The notes below the pieces were generated by a model. It searched no databases and was not told the origin of the DNA. It worked only from the letters and a program-made list of their open reading frames with translations. From Ehretia macrophylla (taxonomy: Eukaryota > Streptophyta > Magnoliopsida > Boraginales > Ehretiaceae), in the NCBI GenBank assembly GCA_037974665.1, contig CM075771.1, positions 43,260,425-43,324,424 on the forward strand: DNA of 64,000 nt. Reading direction: 5' to 3'. Shown in pieces: positions 23,503 to 38,600 of the stretch. How positions within the stretch are numbered: position 1 is the first letter of the stretch; each line of letters starts with the position of its first letter. The translations under genes and the position numbers were made by a program.

Positions 23503-26500
23503 ATCCGGGTCGAAAAAATAGTGCAAAAGAAGAAAAGTGTCCTGAAACTAATGAAAACATTTGATTTTGGGCTTCAAAAATAGGCACAGCTAAGCAGGCT
23601 TGGAGCCCCCATTGTAGAGCTCTCGGAGAGCTTTCCAATGGTATGATGTGCGCCGCATAACTCCTTACGGATCAAAAGTTATAGGCACCAGAACGACAGA
23701 TACCTAGTCACAAGCCCCACACCCTCGGTTTGCGGTCCCAGCCTCTACGTGAAGTGAAGTTGTCTTGCCCAATGTGCCATGGGATTTGATAATAGAAATG
23801 TGATAGATTAGGTTGTCGTCCTTTTCGCGGCTCACGACGTACGATCCAGGACGGAAAAATAGCGCAAAAGAAGAAAAGTGTAGCGAAACTTATGAAAACA
23901 TTCAATTTTGGGCTTCGAAAATAGGTACAGTCGAGCAGGCTTGGTGCCTCCGTCGTAGAGCTCTCGGAGAGCTTTCCAACGATATATTGTGCGTCATGTA
24001 ACTCCTTACAGATCAAAAGTTATAGGCACCAGAGCGACGGATACCTGGTCATATGCCCCAGGCCCTCGGTTTGAGGGCCCAGCCTCTACGTGAAGTGAAG
24101 TTGTCTTGCCCAAAGTACCACGTGATTCGGTAATAGAAATGTGATGGATTAGGTTGTTGTCCTTTTCGCGGCTCATGACGTACGATTCGAGACGGAAAAA
24201 CAGCGCAAAAAAAGAAAAGTGTCCCAAAACTTATGAAAATGTTCGATTTTAGGCTTTGAAAACAATCGCAACCGAGCAGGCTAGGTGCCCCCATCGTAGA
24301 GCTCTCAAAGTGCTTTCCAACGGTATGCTGTGCGCCACATAACTCCTTACGGAGCAAAAGTTATAGGCATCGGAGCGACGGATACCTGGTCACAAGCCCC
24401 ACGCCTTTTGTTTGCGGGCCAAGCCTCTACGTGAAGTGAAGTTGTCTTGCCCAAGGTGTCATGTGATTCAGTAATAGAAATGTGATGGAATAGGATGTCG
24501 TCCTTTTCGGGGCTCATGACGTACAATACGGGACAAAAAAAGAGCGTAAAAGAAGAAAAGTGTCCTAAAACTTATGAAAAGGTTCAATTTTGGGCTCTGA
24601 AAACAGGAGCAGCTGAGTAGGCTAGGTGCCCCAATCGTAGAGCTCTCAGAGAGCTTTCCAACGGTATGCTGTGCGCCGCGTAACTCCTTACGGATCAAAA
24701 GTTAATGGCATCGGAGCAATGGATACTTGGTTACAAGCCCCACGCCCTCTGTTTGTGGGCCTAGCCTCTACGTGAAGTGAAGTTGTCCTGCGCAAGGTGC
24801 CGTGGGATTCAGTAATAGAAATGTGATGAATTAGATTGTCGTCCTTTTCACGGCTCACGATGTATGATCCGAGTCAGAAAAACAGCGCAAAAGAAGAAAA
24901 GTGTCCCGAAACTAATGAAAACATTCGATTTTGGGCTATGAAAACAGGCGCAGCTGAGCAGGCTTGGTGCCCCCGTCGAAAAGCTCTCGAAGAGCATTCC
25001 AACGATATGCTATACGCCGCGTAACTCTTTACGGATCAAAAGTTATAGGCACCGGAGCGACGGATACCTAGTTACAAGCCCCACACCCTCGGTTTACGGG
25101 CCCAGCCTCTACGTGAAGTGAAGTTGTCTTGCCCAAGGTGCCATGGGATTCGATAATAGAAATGTGATTGATTAGGTTGTCTTCCTTTTCGTAGCTCACG
25201 ACGTACTATCCGGGATGGAAAAACACCGCAAAAGAAGAAAAGCGTAGCAAAACTTATGAAAACGTTCGATTTTGGGATCTAAAAACAGGCGTAGCTGAGC
25301 AGGCTTGCTACCCCCGTCCTAGAGCTCTCGGAGATCTTTCCAACGGTATGTTGTGCACCGCGTAACTCCTTACGGATCAAAAGTTATAAGCACCGGAGTG
25401 ACAGATACTTGGTCACAAGCCCCACATCCTCGGTTTGAGGGCCCAACCTCTACGTGAACTGAAGTTGTCTTGCCCAAGATGCCGTGTGATTCGGTAATAG
25501 AAATGTGATTGATTAGTTTGTCATCCTTTTCGCGGCTCATGACGTACGATCCGGGACGAAAAAACAGCACCAAAGAAGAAAAGTATCCCGAAACTGATGA
25601 AAACGTACGATTTTGGGCTCCGAAAATAGGCGCTGCCAAGTAGGCTTGGTGCCCCATCGTAGAGCTCTCAGAGTGCTTTCCAACAATATGCGGTGCGCCG
25701 CGTAACTCCTTACGAAAGAAAAGTTATGGGCACCGGAGTAACGGATACTTGGTCACAAGCCCTACGCCTTCTGTTTGCGGGCCCAGCCTCTACGTGAAGT
25801 GAAGTTGTCTTGCCTAAGTTGTCATATGATTCGGTAATAGAAATATGATGGATTAGGTTGTCGTCCTTTTCGCGGCTCATGACGTACGATCCGGGTCGAA
25901 AAAACAGCGCAAAAGAAGAAAAATGTCCCGAAACTAATGAAAACATTCGATTTTGGGCTCCGAAAATAGGTGCATCCATGCAGGCTTGGTGCCCCCGTCG
26001 TAGAGCTCTCGGAGAGCTTTTCAACGGTATGCTATGCGTCGCATAACTCCTTACGGATCAAAAGTTATAGGCACCGGAGCGACGGATACCTGGTTGCAAG
26101 CCCCACGCCCTCAGTTTGCGGGCCCAGCCTCTACGTTAAATGAAGTTGTCTTGCCCAAGGTGCCACGGGATTCGATAATAGAAATGTGATAGATGAGGTT
26201 GTTGTCCTTTTTGCAGCTCACGACGTACGATCCAGGACAGAAAAACACTGCAAAAGAAGAAAAGTATAGCGAAACTTATGAAAACGTTAGATTTTGGGCT
26301 CCAAAAACAGGCGCAATCGAGCAGGCTTGCTAACCCCGGCGTAGAGCTCTCGGAGAGCTTTCCAACGGTATGCTGTGCGCCGCGCAACTCCTTACGGATC
26401 TAAAGTTATAGGCACCGGAGCGACGGATACCTGGTAACAAGCCCCACGCCCTCGGTTTGAGGGCCCAGCCTCTACGTGAAGTGAAGTTGTCTTGCCCAAG

Positions 26501-29500
26501 GTGCCATATGATTCGGTAATATAAATGTGATGGTTTAGGTTGTCATCCTTTTTGCGGCTCACGACGTACGATCCGGAACGAAAAAATAGTGGAAAAGAAG
26601 AAAAGTATCCCAAAACTTATGAAAATGTTCGATTTTGGGCTCCAAAAATAGACGCAGCTAGTAGGCTAGGTGCCCCAATCGTAGTGCTCTCAGAGAGCTT
26701 TCCAACGGTATGCTGTTTGCCGCGTAACTCCTTACGGATCAAAATTTAATGGCACCGGAGCAACGGATACCTGGTCACAAGCCCCACGCCCTTTGTTTGA
26801 GGGGCAAGCCTCTACATGAAGTAAAGTTGTCTTGTGCAAGGTGCCGTGGGATTCGGTAATAGAAATGTGATGGATTAGGTTGTTGTCCTTTTCGCGGCTC
26901 ACGACGTACGATCTGGGTCGGATTAACAGCGCAAAAGAAGAAAAGTGTCCCAAAACTAATGAAAACATTCTATTTTGGGCTCCAAAAATAGGCGCAACCG
27001 AGCAGGCTTGGTGCCCCCGTCAGATAGCTCTCATAGAGCTTTCCAACGGTTTGCTATGCACCGCGTAAATCCTTACGGATCAAAAGTTATAGGCACCGGA
27101 GCGACGGATACCTAGTTACAAGCCCCACACCCTCGGTTTGCGGGCCTAGCCTCTATGTGAAATGAAGTTGTCTTGCCCAAGGTGCCATGAGATTCGATAA
27201 TAGAAATGTGATAAATTATGTTGTCGTCCTTTTCGCAGCTCACGACGTACGATCTGGGATGGAAAAACACCGTAAAAGAAGAAAAGTGTAGCGAAACTTA
27301 TGAAAACGTTCAATTTTGGGCTCCGAAAATAGGTGCAGTAGAGCAAGCTTGCTACCACCATCGCAGAGCTCTCGGAGAGCTTTCCAACTGTATGATGTGT
27401 GCTGCGTAACTCCTTACAGATCAAAAGTTATAAGCACCGGAGCGACGGATACCTGGTCACAAGCCCCACGCCCTCGGTATGAGGGCCCAGCCACTACGTG
27501 AAGTGAAGTTGTCTTGCCCAAGGTGCAGTGTGATTCGGTAATAGAAATGTGATAGATTAGGTTGTCGTCCTTTTCGTGGCCCACGACGTACGATCCGAGA
27601 TGGAAAAACTGCGCAAAAGAAGATAAGTGTCCCGAAACTGATGAAAACATTCAATTTTGGGCTTCGAAAACTACCGCAGCCGAGCAGGCTGGGTGCCCAT
27701 GTCGTAGAGCTCTCGGAGAGCTTTCCAACGGTATGCTGTGCGCTGTGTAACTCCTTACGGATCAAAATTTATCTGCACTGGAATGACGAATACCTTGTCA
27801 TAAGCCCCACGCCCTCTGTTTGCGGGCCCAGCCTCTACGCGAAGTGAAGTTGTCTTGCCTAAGGTGTCGTTGGATTCGGTAATATAAATGTGATGGTTTA
27901 GGTTGTCGTCCTTTTCGCGGCTCACGACATACGATCCGGGACCGAAAAATAGCAGAAAAGAAGAAAAGTGTCCCAAAACTTATGAAAATGTTCAATTTTA
28001 GACTCCGAAAATAGGCGCAGCCGAGCAAGTTATGTGACCCCATCGTAGAGCTCTCAGAGTGCTTTCCAACGGTATGCTATGCGCCGGCTAACTCCTTACG
28101 GAGCAAAAGTTAGGGGCATTGGAGCGACGAATACCTGGTCACAAGCCCCACGCCCTCGGTTTGCGGGCCCAGCCTCTACGTGAAGTGAAGTTGTCTTGCC
28201 CATGGTGCTATGTGATTCAGTAATAGAAATGTGATGGAATAGGATGTCGTCCTTTTTGCGATTCACGACGTACGATCCAGGACGAAAAAACATCAAAAAA
28301 GAAGAAAAGTATCCAGAAACTAATGAAAATGTTCGATTTTAGGCCCAGTAAACAGGCGGAAACGAGTAGGCTAGGTGCCCCCGTCATAGAGCTCTCGGAG
28401 AGCTTTCCAACGGTATGCTGTGCACCGCGTAACTCCTTGCGGATCCAAAGTTATGAGCACTAGAGTGACGGATACCTGGTCACAAGCCCCTCGCCCTTTG
28501 TTTGCGAGCCTAGCCTCTATGTGAAGTGAAGTTGTCTTGCCCAAGGTGCCGTGGGATTCAGTAATAAATATGTGATGGATTAGGATGCCGTCCTTTTCGC
28601 GGATCACAACATACGATCTGGGACAGGAAAATAGCACAAAAGAAAAAAAGTGTCCCGAAACTGATGAAAATGTTCAATTTTGGGCTCCAAAAATAGGCGC
28701 AACTGAGCATGCTTGGTGCCCCCGTCGTAGCGCTCTCAGAGAGCATTCCAACGGTATGTCGTGCGTCACGTAACTCCTTACGGATCAAAAGTTATGGGCA
28801 TCGGAGCGACGGATACCTTGTCACAAGCCCCACGCCCTCTGTTTGCGGGCCCAGCCTCTACATGAAGTGAAGTTGTCTTGCCCAAGGTGCCATGTGATTC
28901 GGTAATAGAAATGTGATGGATTAGGTTGTCGACCTTTTTGCAGCCCACGATGTACGATTCGGGACGAAAAAATAGCGCAAAAAAAGAAAAGTATCCCAAA
29001 ACTTATGAACATGTTCGATTTTAGGCTCTGAAAACAAGCACAACCGAGCAGGCTAGGTTCCCCATCGTAGAGCTCTCAGAGTGCTTTCCCATGATATGCT
29101 GTGCGCTGCGTAACTCCTTACGGAGCAAAAGTTATGGGCACTGGACCGACGGATACCTGGTCACAAGCCCCACGCCCTCTATTTGCAGGCCTGGCATCTA
29201 CGTGAAGTGAAGTTGTCTTCCCCAAGGTGTCGTATTATTAAGTAATAGAAATATGTGGATTAGATTGTCGTCCTTTTCGCCGCTCACGACGTACGATCCA
29301 GATCGAAAAAACAACGCAAAAGAAGAAAAGTATCGCGAAACTAATGAAACATTTGATTTTAAGCTCCGAAAACAGGCGCAGCCGAGCAAGCTTGGTGCCC
29401 CCGTCGTAGAGCTCTCAGAGAGCTTTCCAACGGTATGCTATGCGCCGCATAACTCCTTATGGATCAAAAGTTATAGGCATCGGAGCAACGGATACCTGGT

Positions 29501-32500
29501 TGCAAGTCCCACGCCCTCGGTTTGCGGGCCCAGCCTTTACGTGAAATGAAGTTGTCTTGCCAAAGGTGCCATGGGATTCGATAATAGAAATGTGATAGAT
29601 TAGGTTGCCGTCCTTTTCGTGGCTCAAGACGTACGATCCGGGATGGAAAAACACTGCAAAAGAAGAAAAGTATAGCGAAACTTATGAAAACGTTCAATTT
29701 TGGGCTTCGAAAATAGGCGCAACCGAGCAGGCTAACTATCCCCGTCATAGAGCTCTCGGAGAGCTTTCCAACGGTATGCTGTGCGCCGCGTAACTCCTTA
29801 CGGATCAAAAGTTATAGGCACCAGAGCGACGGATACCTGGTCATAAGCCCTACGCCCTCGGTTTAAGGGCCCAGCCTCTACGTGAAGTGAAGTTGTCTTG
29901 CCCAAGGTGCCGTGTGATTCGGTAATAGAAATTTGATAGATTAGGTTGTCATCCTTTTTGTGGCTCACGACGTACGATTCGGGATGGAAAAACTGCTCAA
30001 AAGAAGTTAAGTATCCCGAAACTGATGAAAACATTCAATTTTGGGCTCCAAAATAGGCGCACCCGATCAGGATTGGTGCCCTCATCGTAGAGCTCTCAGA
30101 GAGCTTTCCAACGGTATGCTGTGCACCGCGTAACTCCTTACGGATCGAAAGTTATAGGCACCGGAGCGACGGATACCTTGTCACATGCCCCACGCCCTAT
30201 GTTTGATGGCCCAGCCTCTACGTGAAGTGAAGTTGTCTTGCCCAAGGTACCGTGTGATTCGGTAATAGAAATGTGATGGCTTAGGTTGTCGTCCTTTTCG
30301 CGGCTCACGACGTACGATCCGGGACGAAAAAATAGTGCAAAAGAAGAAAAGTGTCCCAAAACTTATGAAAATGTTCGATTTTGGGCCCCGAAAATAGATG
30401 CAGCTGAGTACGCTAGGTGCCCCAATCGTAGAGCTCTTAGAGAGCTTTCCAAAGGTATGCTGTGCGCAGTGTAACTGCTTACGGATCAAAAGTTAATGGC
30501 ACCGAAGCAACGGATACCTGGTCACAAGCCCCACGCTCTCAGTTTGCGGGCCAAGCCTCTACGTGAAGTAAAGTTGTCTTCTGCAAGGTGCCTTGGGATT
30601 CGGTAATAGAAATGTGATGGATTAGGTTGTCGTCCTTTTCGCGGCTCACGACGTACGATCTGGGTCAAAAAAACAGCGCAAAAGAAGAAAAATATCCCGA
30701 AACTAATGAAAACATTCTACTTTGGGCTCCAAAAATAGGCGCAGCCGAGCTGTCTTGGTGCCCCCGTCGTAGAGCTCTCGGAGAGCTTTCCAACGGTATG
30801 CTATGCACCGCGTAACTCCTTAAGGATCAAAAGTTATAGGCACCGGAGCGATGGATACCTGGTTATAAGCCCCACGCCCTCAGTTTGAGGGCCCAGCCAC
30901 TACAATGAAGTGAAGTTGTCTTGCCCAAGGTGTCGTATGATTCGGTAATAGAAATGTGATAGATTAGGATGTCGTCTTTTTCGTGACTCACGACATACGA
31001 TCCGAGATGGAAAAACTGCGCAGAAGAAGATAAGTGTCCCGAAATTGATGAAAACATTCGATTTTGGGCTCCGAAAATAGGCGCAGCCGAGCAGGCTGGA
31101 TGCCCCCGTCGTAGAGCTCACAGAGAGCTTTCCAACGGTATACTGTGCGTTGTGTTACTCTTTACGGATCAAAATTTATAAGCACCAGACCGACGGATAC
31201 CTTGTCACAAGCCCCACGCCCTCTGTTTGCGGGCCTAGCCTCTACGTGAAGTGAAGTTGTCTTGCCCAAGGTGCAGTGTGATTCGGTAATAGAAATGTGA
31301 TGGTTTAGTTTGTCGTCCTTTTCGCGGCTCACGACATACGATACGGGACAGAAAAACAGCGCAGAAGAAGAAAAGTGTCCCAAAACTTATGAAAATGTTC
31401 AATTTTTGACTCCAAAAACAGGCGCAACCGAGTAGGTTAGGTGCCCCCATCGTAGAGCTCTTAGAGTACTTTCCAACGGTATGTTGTGCGCCGCGTAACT
31501 CCTTACGGATCAAAAGTTATAGGCACCGGAGCAACGGATACCTGGTCACATTCCCCACGCACTCGGTTTGAGGGCCCAGCCTCTACGTGAAGTGAAGTTG
31601 TCTTGCCCAATGTGCCATGGTCGGTAATAAAAATGTGATGGATTAGGTTGTCGCCCGTTTTGCGGATCACAATGTACAATCTGGGACGAAAAAATAGCGC
31701 AAAAGAATAAAAGTGTCCCAAAACTGATGAAAATATTCGATTTTAGGGTCCAAAAAAAGGCGCAATCGAGCAGGCTTGTTGCCCCCATCATAGAGCTCCC
31801 GGAGAGCTTTCCAACGGTATGCTGTACGCCACGTAACTCCTTACAAATCAAAAGTTATGGGCACCGGAGCGACGGATACCTGGTCACAAGCCCCACGCCC
31901 TCCGTTTATGGGCCCAGCCTCTACGTGAAGTGAAGTTGTCGTGCCCAAGGTGCCATGGGATTCGATAATAGAAATATGATGGATTAGGTTGTCATCCTTT
32001 TCGCGGCTCACGACGTACGATCCGGGACGAAAAAATTGCGCAAAAGAAAATAAGTGTCCCGAAACTGATGAAAACATTCAATTTTACGCTTCGAAAATCG
32101 GTACAACCGAGCAGGATTGGTACCCCCGTCGTAGAGCTCTCAGAGAACTTTCCAATGGTATGCTGTGCGCCGTGTAACTCCTTACAAATCAAAAGTTATG
32201 GGCACCGGAGCGACGGATACCTGTTCACAAGCCCGACGCCCTTTGTTTGCGGGCTCAGCCTTTACGTGAAGTAAAGTTGTCTTGCCCAAGGTACCGTGTG
32301 ATTCGGTAATAAAAATGTGATAGATTAGGTTTTCGTCCTTTTCGTGGCTCACGACATACGATCCGGGTTGAAAAAATAACGTAAAAGAATAAAAGTGTCC
32401 TGAAACTAATGAAAAAGTTCGATCTTGGACTCCGAAAATAGGCCCAGCCGAGCAGGCTTGGTACCCCCATTGTAGAGCTCTCGTAAAGCTTTCCAACGAT

Positions 32501-35500
32501 ATGTTGTGCGCCGCGTAACTCTTTACGGATCAAAAGGTATAGGCACCGGAGCGACGGATACCTGGTTCCAAGCCCCACGCCCTTGGTTTGTGAGCCTAGC
32601 CTCTACGTGAAGTGAAGTTGTCTTGTGCAAGGTGCCTTGGGATTCGATAATAGAAATATGGTAGATTCGGTTATCATCCTTTTCGCGGCTCACGACATAC
32701 GATCTGGGACGGAAAAACAGTGCTAAAGAAGAAAAGTGTAGCAAAACTTTTGAAAACGTTCGATTTTGGGCTCCGAAAATAAGTGGAGCCTAGAAGGTAT
32801 GCTGCCCACGTCATAGAGCTCTAGGAGAGCTTTCCAACAGTATGCTGTTCGCCGCGTAACTCCTTACGGATCAAAAGTTATAGGCATCGGAGCGACAGAT
32901 ACTTGGTCACAAGCCCCACGCCCTCTTTTTACGGGCCAAGCCTCTACGTGAAGTGAAGTTGTCTTGCCCAAGGTTCCATGGGATTCGATAATAGAAATGT
33001 GGTAGATTAGGTTGTCATCCTTTCGCGGCTCACAACGTACGATCTAGGACAGAAAAATTACGCAAAAGAAGAAATGTGTCCCGAAACTGATGAAAATGTT
33101 CGATTTTGTTGTCCAAAAACAGGCGCAACAGAGCAAGCTGGGTGCCCCCGTCGTAGAGCTCTCAAAGAGCTTTCCAACGGTATGTTGTGCGCCGCGTAAC
33201 ACCTTACGGATCAAAAGTTATGAGCACCGGAGTGACGGATACCTGGTCACAAGCCCCACGCCCTCTGTTTGCGGGCCGAGCCTCTACGTGAAGTGAAGTT
33301 GTCTTGCACAAGGTACCGTGGGATTCGGTAATAGAAATGTGATGGATTAGGATGACGTCCTCTTCGCAGCTCACGACGTACTATATGGGACGGAAAAACA
33401 ACGCAAAAGAAGAAAAGTATCCCGAAACAGATGAAAATGTTAAATTTTGGGCCCCAAAAATAGGCACAGCCGAGCATGCTTGGTGCCCCCATCGTGGAGC
33501 TCTCGGAGAGCTTTGCAACGGTATGCTGTGCGCCGCGTAACTCCTTACAGATCAAAAGTTATGGGCATCGGAGCTACGAATACCTGGTCACATGCCCCAC
33601 GCACTCGGTTTGAGGGCCCAGCCTCTACGTGAAGTGAAGTTGTCTTGCCCTATGTGCCGTGGGATTCGGTAATAAAAATGTGATGGATTAGGTTGTCGCC
33701 CTTTTCACGGCTGACGACGTACAATCAGGGATGAAAAAACAGCGTAAAAGAAGAAAAGTGTACCAAAACTAATGAAAACGTTCGATTTTGGGGTCCAAAA
33801 ACAGGTGCAGTCGACCAGACTTGTTGCCCCTATCGTAGAGCTCTCGGAGAGCTTTCCAACGGTATGCTGTACGCCGCGTAACTCCGTACAGACCAAAAGT
33901 TATGGGCACCGGAACGACGGATACCTGGTCACAAGCCCCACGCCCTCTGTTTACGGGCCCAGCCTCTACGTGAAGTGAAGTTGTCTTGCCCAAGGTGCCA
34001 TGGGATTCGATAATAGAAATGTGATGGATTAGGTTGTAGTCCTTTTCGCGGCTCACGACGTACGATCTCGGACAGAAAAACTGCGCAAAAGAAGATAAGT
34101 GTCCTGAAACTGATGAAAACATTCGATTTTGTTCTTCGAAAATAGGCGCAGCCGAGCAAGTTTGGTGCCACGTCGTAGAGCCCTCGGAGAGCTTTCCAAC
34201 GGTATGTTGTAAGCCGCTTAACTCCTTACGGATCGAAAGTTATGAGCACCGGAGTGACGGATACCTGGTCACAAGCCCCACGCCCTCTGTTTGCGGGCCC
34301 TGCCTCTACGTGAAGTGAAGTTGTCTTGCCTAAGGTGCCATGGGATTCAGTAATAGAAATGTGATGGATTAGGTTGTCGTCCTTTTCGCGGCTCACGACG
34401 TACGATCCGGGACGAAAAAACTGCGCAAAAGAAGATAAGTGTCCCAAAACTGATGAAAACATTCGATTTTGGGCTCTTAAAACAGGTGCAGCTGAGCAGG
34501 CTTGGTGCCCCCGTCGTAGAGCTCTCGGAGAGCTTTCCAACGGTATGCTGTTTGCCGCGTAACTCCTTACGGATCAAAATTTAATGGCACCGGAGCAACG
34601 GATACCTGGTCACAAGCCCCACGCCCTTTGTTTAAGGGCCAAGCCTCTACGTGAAGTAAAGTTATCTTGCCCAAGGTGCCATGTGATTCGGTAATAGAAA
34701 TGTGATGAATTAGGTTTTTATTCTTTTCGCGGCTCACGACGTACGATCTGGGTCGAAAAAACAGCGTAAAAGAGGAAAAGTATCACGAAACTAATGACAA
34801 CATTCGATTTTGGGCTCCGAAAATAGGCACAACCCAGCAGGCTTGGTGCCTCCATCATAGAGCTCCCGGAGAGCTTTCCAACGGTATGCTGTGCGCTGCG
34901 TAACTCTTTACGGATCAAAAGTTATAGGACCGGAGCGACGGATGCCTGGTTACAAGCCCCACACCCTCGGTTTGTGGGCCCAGCCTCTACGTGAAGTGAA
35001 GTTGTCTTGCCCAAAGTGCCATGGGATTCGATAATAGAAATTTGATAGATTTGGTTGTCGTCCTTTTCGCGGCTCACGACGTACGATCCGGGACGAAAGA
35101 ATACCACAAATGATTAAAAGTGTAGCGAAAGTTATGAAACCAATCGATTTTGGGCTCCAAAAATAGGCGTAGCCAAGTAGGTTTGCTGCCCATGTCGTAG
35201 AACTTTCAGAGAGCTTTCCAACGGTATGTTGTGCGCCACATAACTCCTTACGGATCAAAAGTTATGGACATCGGAGCGACGGATACCTGGTCACAAGCCC
35301 CACGCCCTCGGTTTGAGGGCCCAGCCTCTACGTGAACTGAAGTTGTCTTGCCCAATGTGCCATGGGATTCGGTGATAAAAATGTGATGGATTAGGTTGTC
35401 GTCCTTTTCGCGGCTCACGACGTACGATCTGGGACGAAAAAATAGCGCAAAAGTAGAAAAGTGTCCCAAAATTGATGAGAACGTTCGATTTTGGGTTCCG

Positions 35501-35699
35501 AAAATAGGAACAGCTGAGTAGGCTTGCTGCGCCTATCGTAGAGCTCTCGGAGAGATTTCCAACGGTATGCTGTGCACCGCGTAACTCCTTACAGATCAAA
35601 AGTTATGGGCATCGGAGCGACAAATACCTGGTCACAAGCCCCATGCCCTCTATTTACGGGCCCAGCCTCTACGTGAAGTGAAGTTGTGTTGCCCAAGGT
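23503..35699. repeat. Satellite array 2, about 341-bp monomer
   Basis: About 36 monomers in the same orientation as array 1. The array starts in mid-monomer at the ATCCGGGTCG position, fused to gag, and ends in mid-monomer at the insertion site of the full element. Monomer classes alternate irregularly: one class has GATTCGATAATAG with TAGCGAAACTTATGAAAACG, near 23780-23910, 25145-25265, 26165-26285, 27190-27310, 29575-29695 and 35025-35140. Some variants return at three- or four-monomer spacing, but no block is homogeneous. No host gene is seen. The many 60-104 codon frames are by-products of the repeat. Confidence 0.97.
35695..35699. repeat. Target-site duplication AAGGT, left
   Basis: Satellite bases in the CTTGCCCAAGGT context lie directly before the LTR and pair exactly with 47651-47655. 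Confidence 0.95.
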
Positions 35700-38600
35700 T
35701 GTCACACCCCAACCCGGCCTATAAAGGTTAGACTAGGGTGTGATCTAAACATTCAAGTCATATCTCGTACTTAATCGTTCATGAAAGTTTAACACTTAAC
35801 ATTTTAGCCTAAACTCCACAATTTTTTGATAAACCGGCAGCATAACTGCTATAATTGGGCTATTTAGTTTGACCTAATTCTCTAAACGCCTCAAAATTTC
35901 CAATCTCAATTTCATTTCCAACTAAGATTACTATTTACCATCAATTGAAACGCCTACTAGTTATCTCGAAGTCTCGTTTGATTAATAACCTAGCATAATA
36001 TTATGTCTCGTTTGCTTGTTAATCGTCGTTACAAAAGTACATGTTGGTCTTAACTTAACAATGAGCGCCTGCTTAAAATTGGATAGGTTCATTTTACTTA
36101 ACCCTTACTTGATACTTCATAGTCCTATGATAGATACTAGTCATTAGCGATAGCAAAAACGACCATAGTAGTGTCTATCTAGTTATGATCAGTACAAGCC
36201 AAAATTAGACCCTAAATTACAACGGGGGTCGTTTACAATACAACAACAAGCAAAATAAGAAATAGTCTTCAAGCAACATATCGTTAACAAAATGGCCATA
36301 GTCAAGTAAGGCACATAGGACAAGCAATCATTCCAAGGAATCATCATTAGGCACGTCGTCCTTGGGTACCTGTTCCTGGTCTTCTTCACCTGAGATGATA
36401 AAAGAGGGTGAGTCTTTATGAACTCAGCGAGGGGGAACGAGAAATAATTTTTGAAACTCATTTTCCGGTTTAACTTATGAAAACCCTTTTTCAAGCATGA
36501 CATGATATCACAAGTAAGTACATAATGTAATGTAAAAGTAAAAGAACACAATTACCCGTATTTCCTCCTCGAGGTTCTCTAGGAACCAAGCGAGAGTACT
36601 TATACACATAGTGAAAAGGATACGGTGAGTTTTTGCTCTAAGTTCATTTCCAGTATCAGTTGTTGCGGCCGACTTCAATTCATCCCCTTATCACGCCAAA
36701 TGGGTGTACTCTGGATGTACCCCGAAATCCTATGACCCAACTCTCCGAGGAAGTCTAGCCCCCAAGCGAGAGAGGGAATTGGACAATGGTAGTCACGGTT
36801 GCACCGGCAAGCCCGATGCGTGAACGCTACCACGCCAGAATGAAAGGTTGCAACCTTGTATGCAATGTATATTTATAACATTTAATATATCACATTTGGA
36901 GGTCAACAAAGTAGGTTGCCTCCGAGCAGTCATAAGATTGCACATTGACAAGTAAACAAGCGAGACACGATATGACATGTAATTTTCACTTGAAAAGCAC
37001 ATGGAGTTATATGAATATTAAACGGGCAGCCGTGTAACACATGTAAATCAAGTCATATAACTCATTTCGAAGTTCACGTAATCAAATAATAAGATTATTC
37101 ATCATGCAACGACATCTACGTGGGACCGGGTACAACAAAGGCCTACTTATCAACATGTAATCATCAAAATCATATTTAGGGCTACAAGGGAAACTACGGG
37201 CAGCCTACTAATCACATAATTAAACACGATACCCATAGGATCAACACTTAGCGAGTTTACCTAGTTACTAGGGTTTCAATTCGTGCTTACCCGTGCGATT
37301 AAGCCCCAAGTCATCTCGTAATTAAGCTCAAGCCATGCATTGATTAATTCAAACACCCTCAAGTATTCAAAACAGTCCACACTACATCCAAATGCCACAA
37401 TCCCAAGCATTTAATACAACAAGAGAAGCTACAATAATTTTTCTAAGCATATCAATAGGTGAAACCCTCACTGCAATGGACTGTTTTCTCACAATCATTG
37501 AGACAAGAAAAATATCTCCAATTTCAGTGAACAAGATGTCAAATTAAAGCTTAAGGAGTGAACTAAATTTAGAAACAAACCTCGCATCATTTGGAGTTCG
37601 GGTTCAAGAGTTATAGCCGAAACAGTGAGACTACGCAAAACTGTCCAGATTTGCACACATTTCAATACTTGTTGTTTTTGAGGGCTTTAGGGTCAGATTT
37701 AGACTTAGTACATTTCTGTCAAAAATGTCAAGAACTAAAAACTCTAGTAGTACACCAAATTTCGTGTATTTTCAATGTCATTTGCTAAGTCACAACTGGT
37801 TCGTTCTACAAGAACAGTGAATCTGCCAAAACCTGCTTCATTTTCCCAGATTTTCCAGATTTGGACACATTTTGATATTTTGCCATTTTGAGGACCTTAG
37901 AGTCAAAATTAGCTTTGGTATATTTCTGCAAAAAATTCTCAAAACTGGCAAAACTAGTCACCTACCAATGTTTACGTATTTTCAACCTCATTTACCTGGT
38001 CAAAATCACCTCGTACCAACAAGACAGAAGACTGTCCCATACGCGATTTCATCTAACATCACATTCTAGCCAAATATCTTGCCATGCATGTTTACAAAAG
38101 CTCATGAACACACATATATCACAAGTACAGAAGTAAAGATAGACATTTAAAGGCATGCATGTGGTTTTCAAAACCTTTTCAAGAAGTTTTAGCCCTCACC
38201 TTAGCAAGACTACAAAGAAGATGCACAAACTCTTGGTGAAGCACAAAGTTGATCTTTTTCCTTGATTAGCCGAGAGACCACTTGATTTTTTTCTAATTTC
38301 CTAGCTTAGTAACCAAGTTCTTAGTAGGTGCATGTGGTTAGAACAAGAAGAAAATGAATGGAAGCTAACAAACTCACCTAAGCCGAAATGGATGTTCAAT
38401 GAGCTTGCATGTGTGTCTCTTGCACTCTAGCTTTGCTTGCTCGAGTTCCTTGGTAGCTTGGAGGTCATGAAGAGCCTTAGGAAGAAGAACATAGATATGG
38501 AGAGTATATGTTCAGCTAGGGCCGAGAGAGAGAGGACAAATGAGAGAGAGTGAGAGAAAATGTGAGAAAAGATGAAAGAAAAATGAAAGCTTGATGGGTA

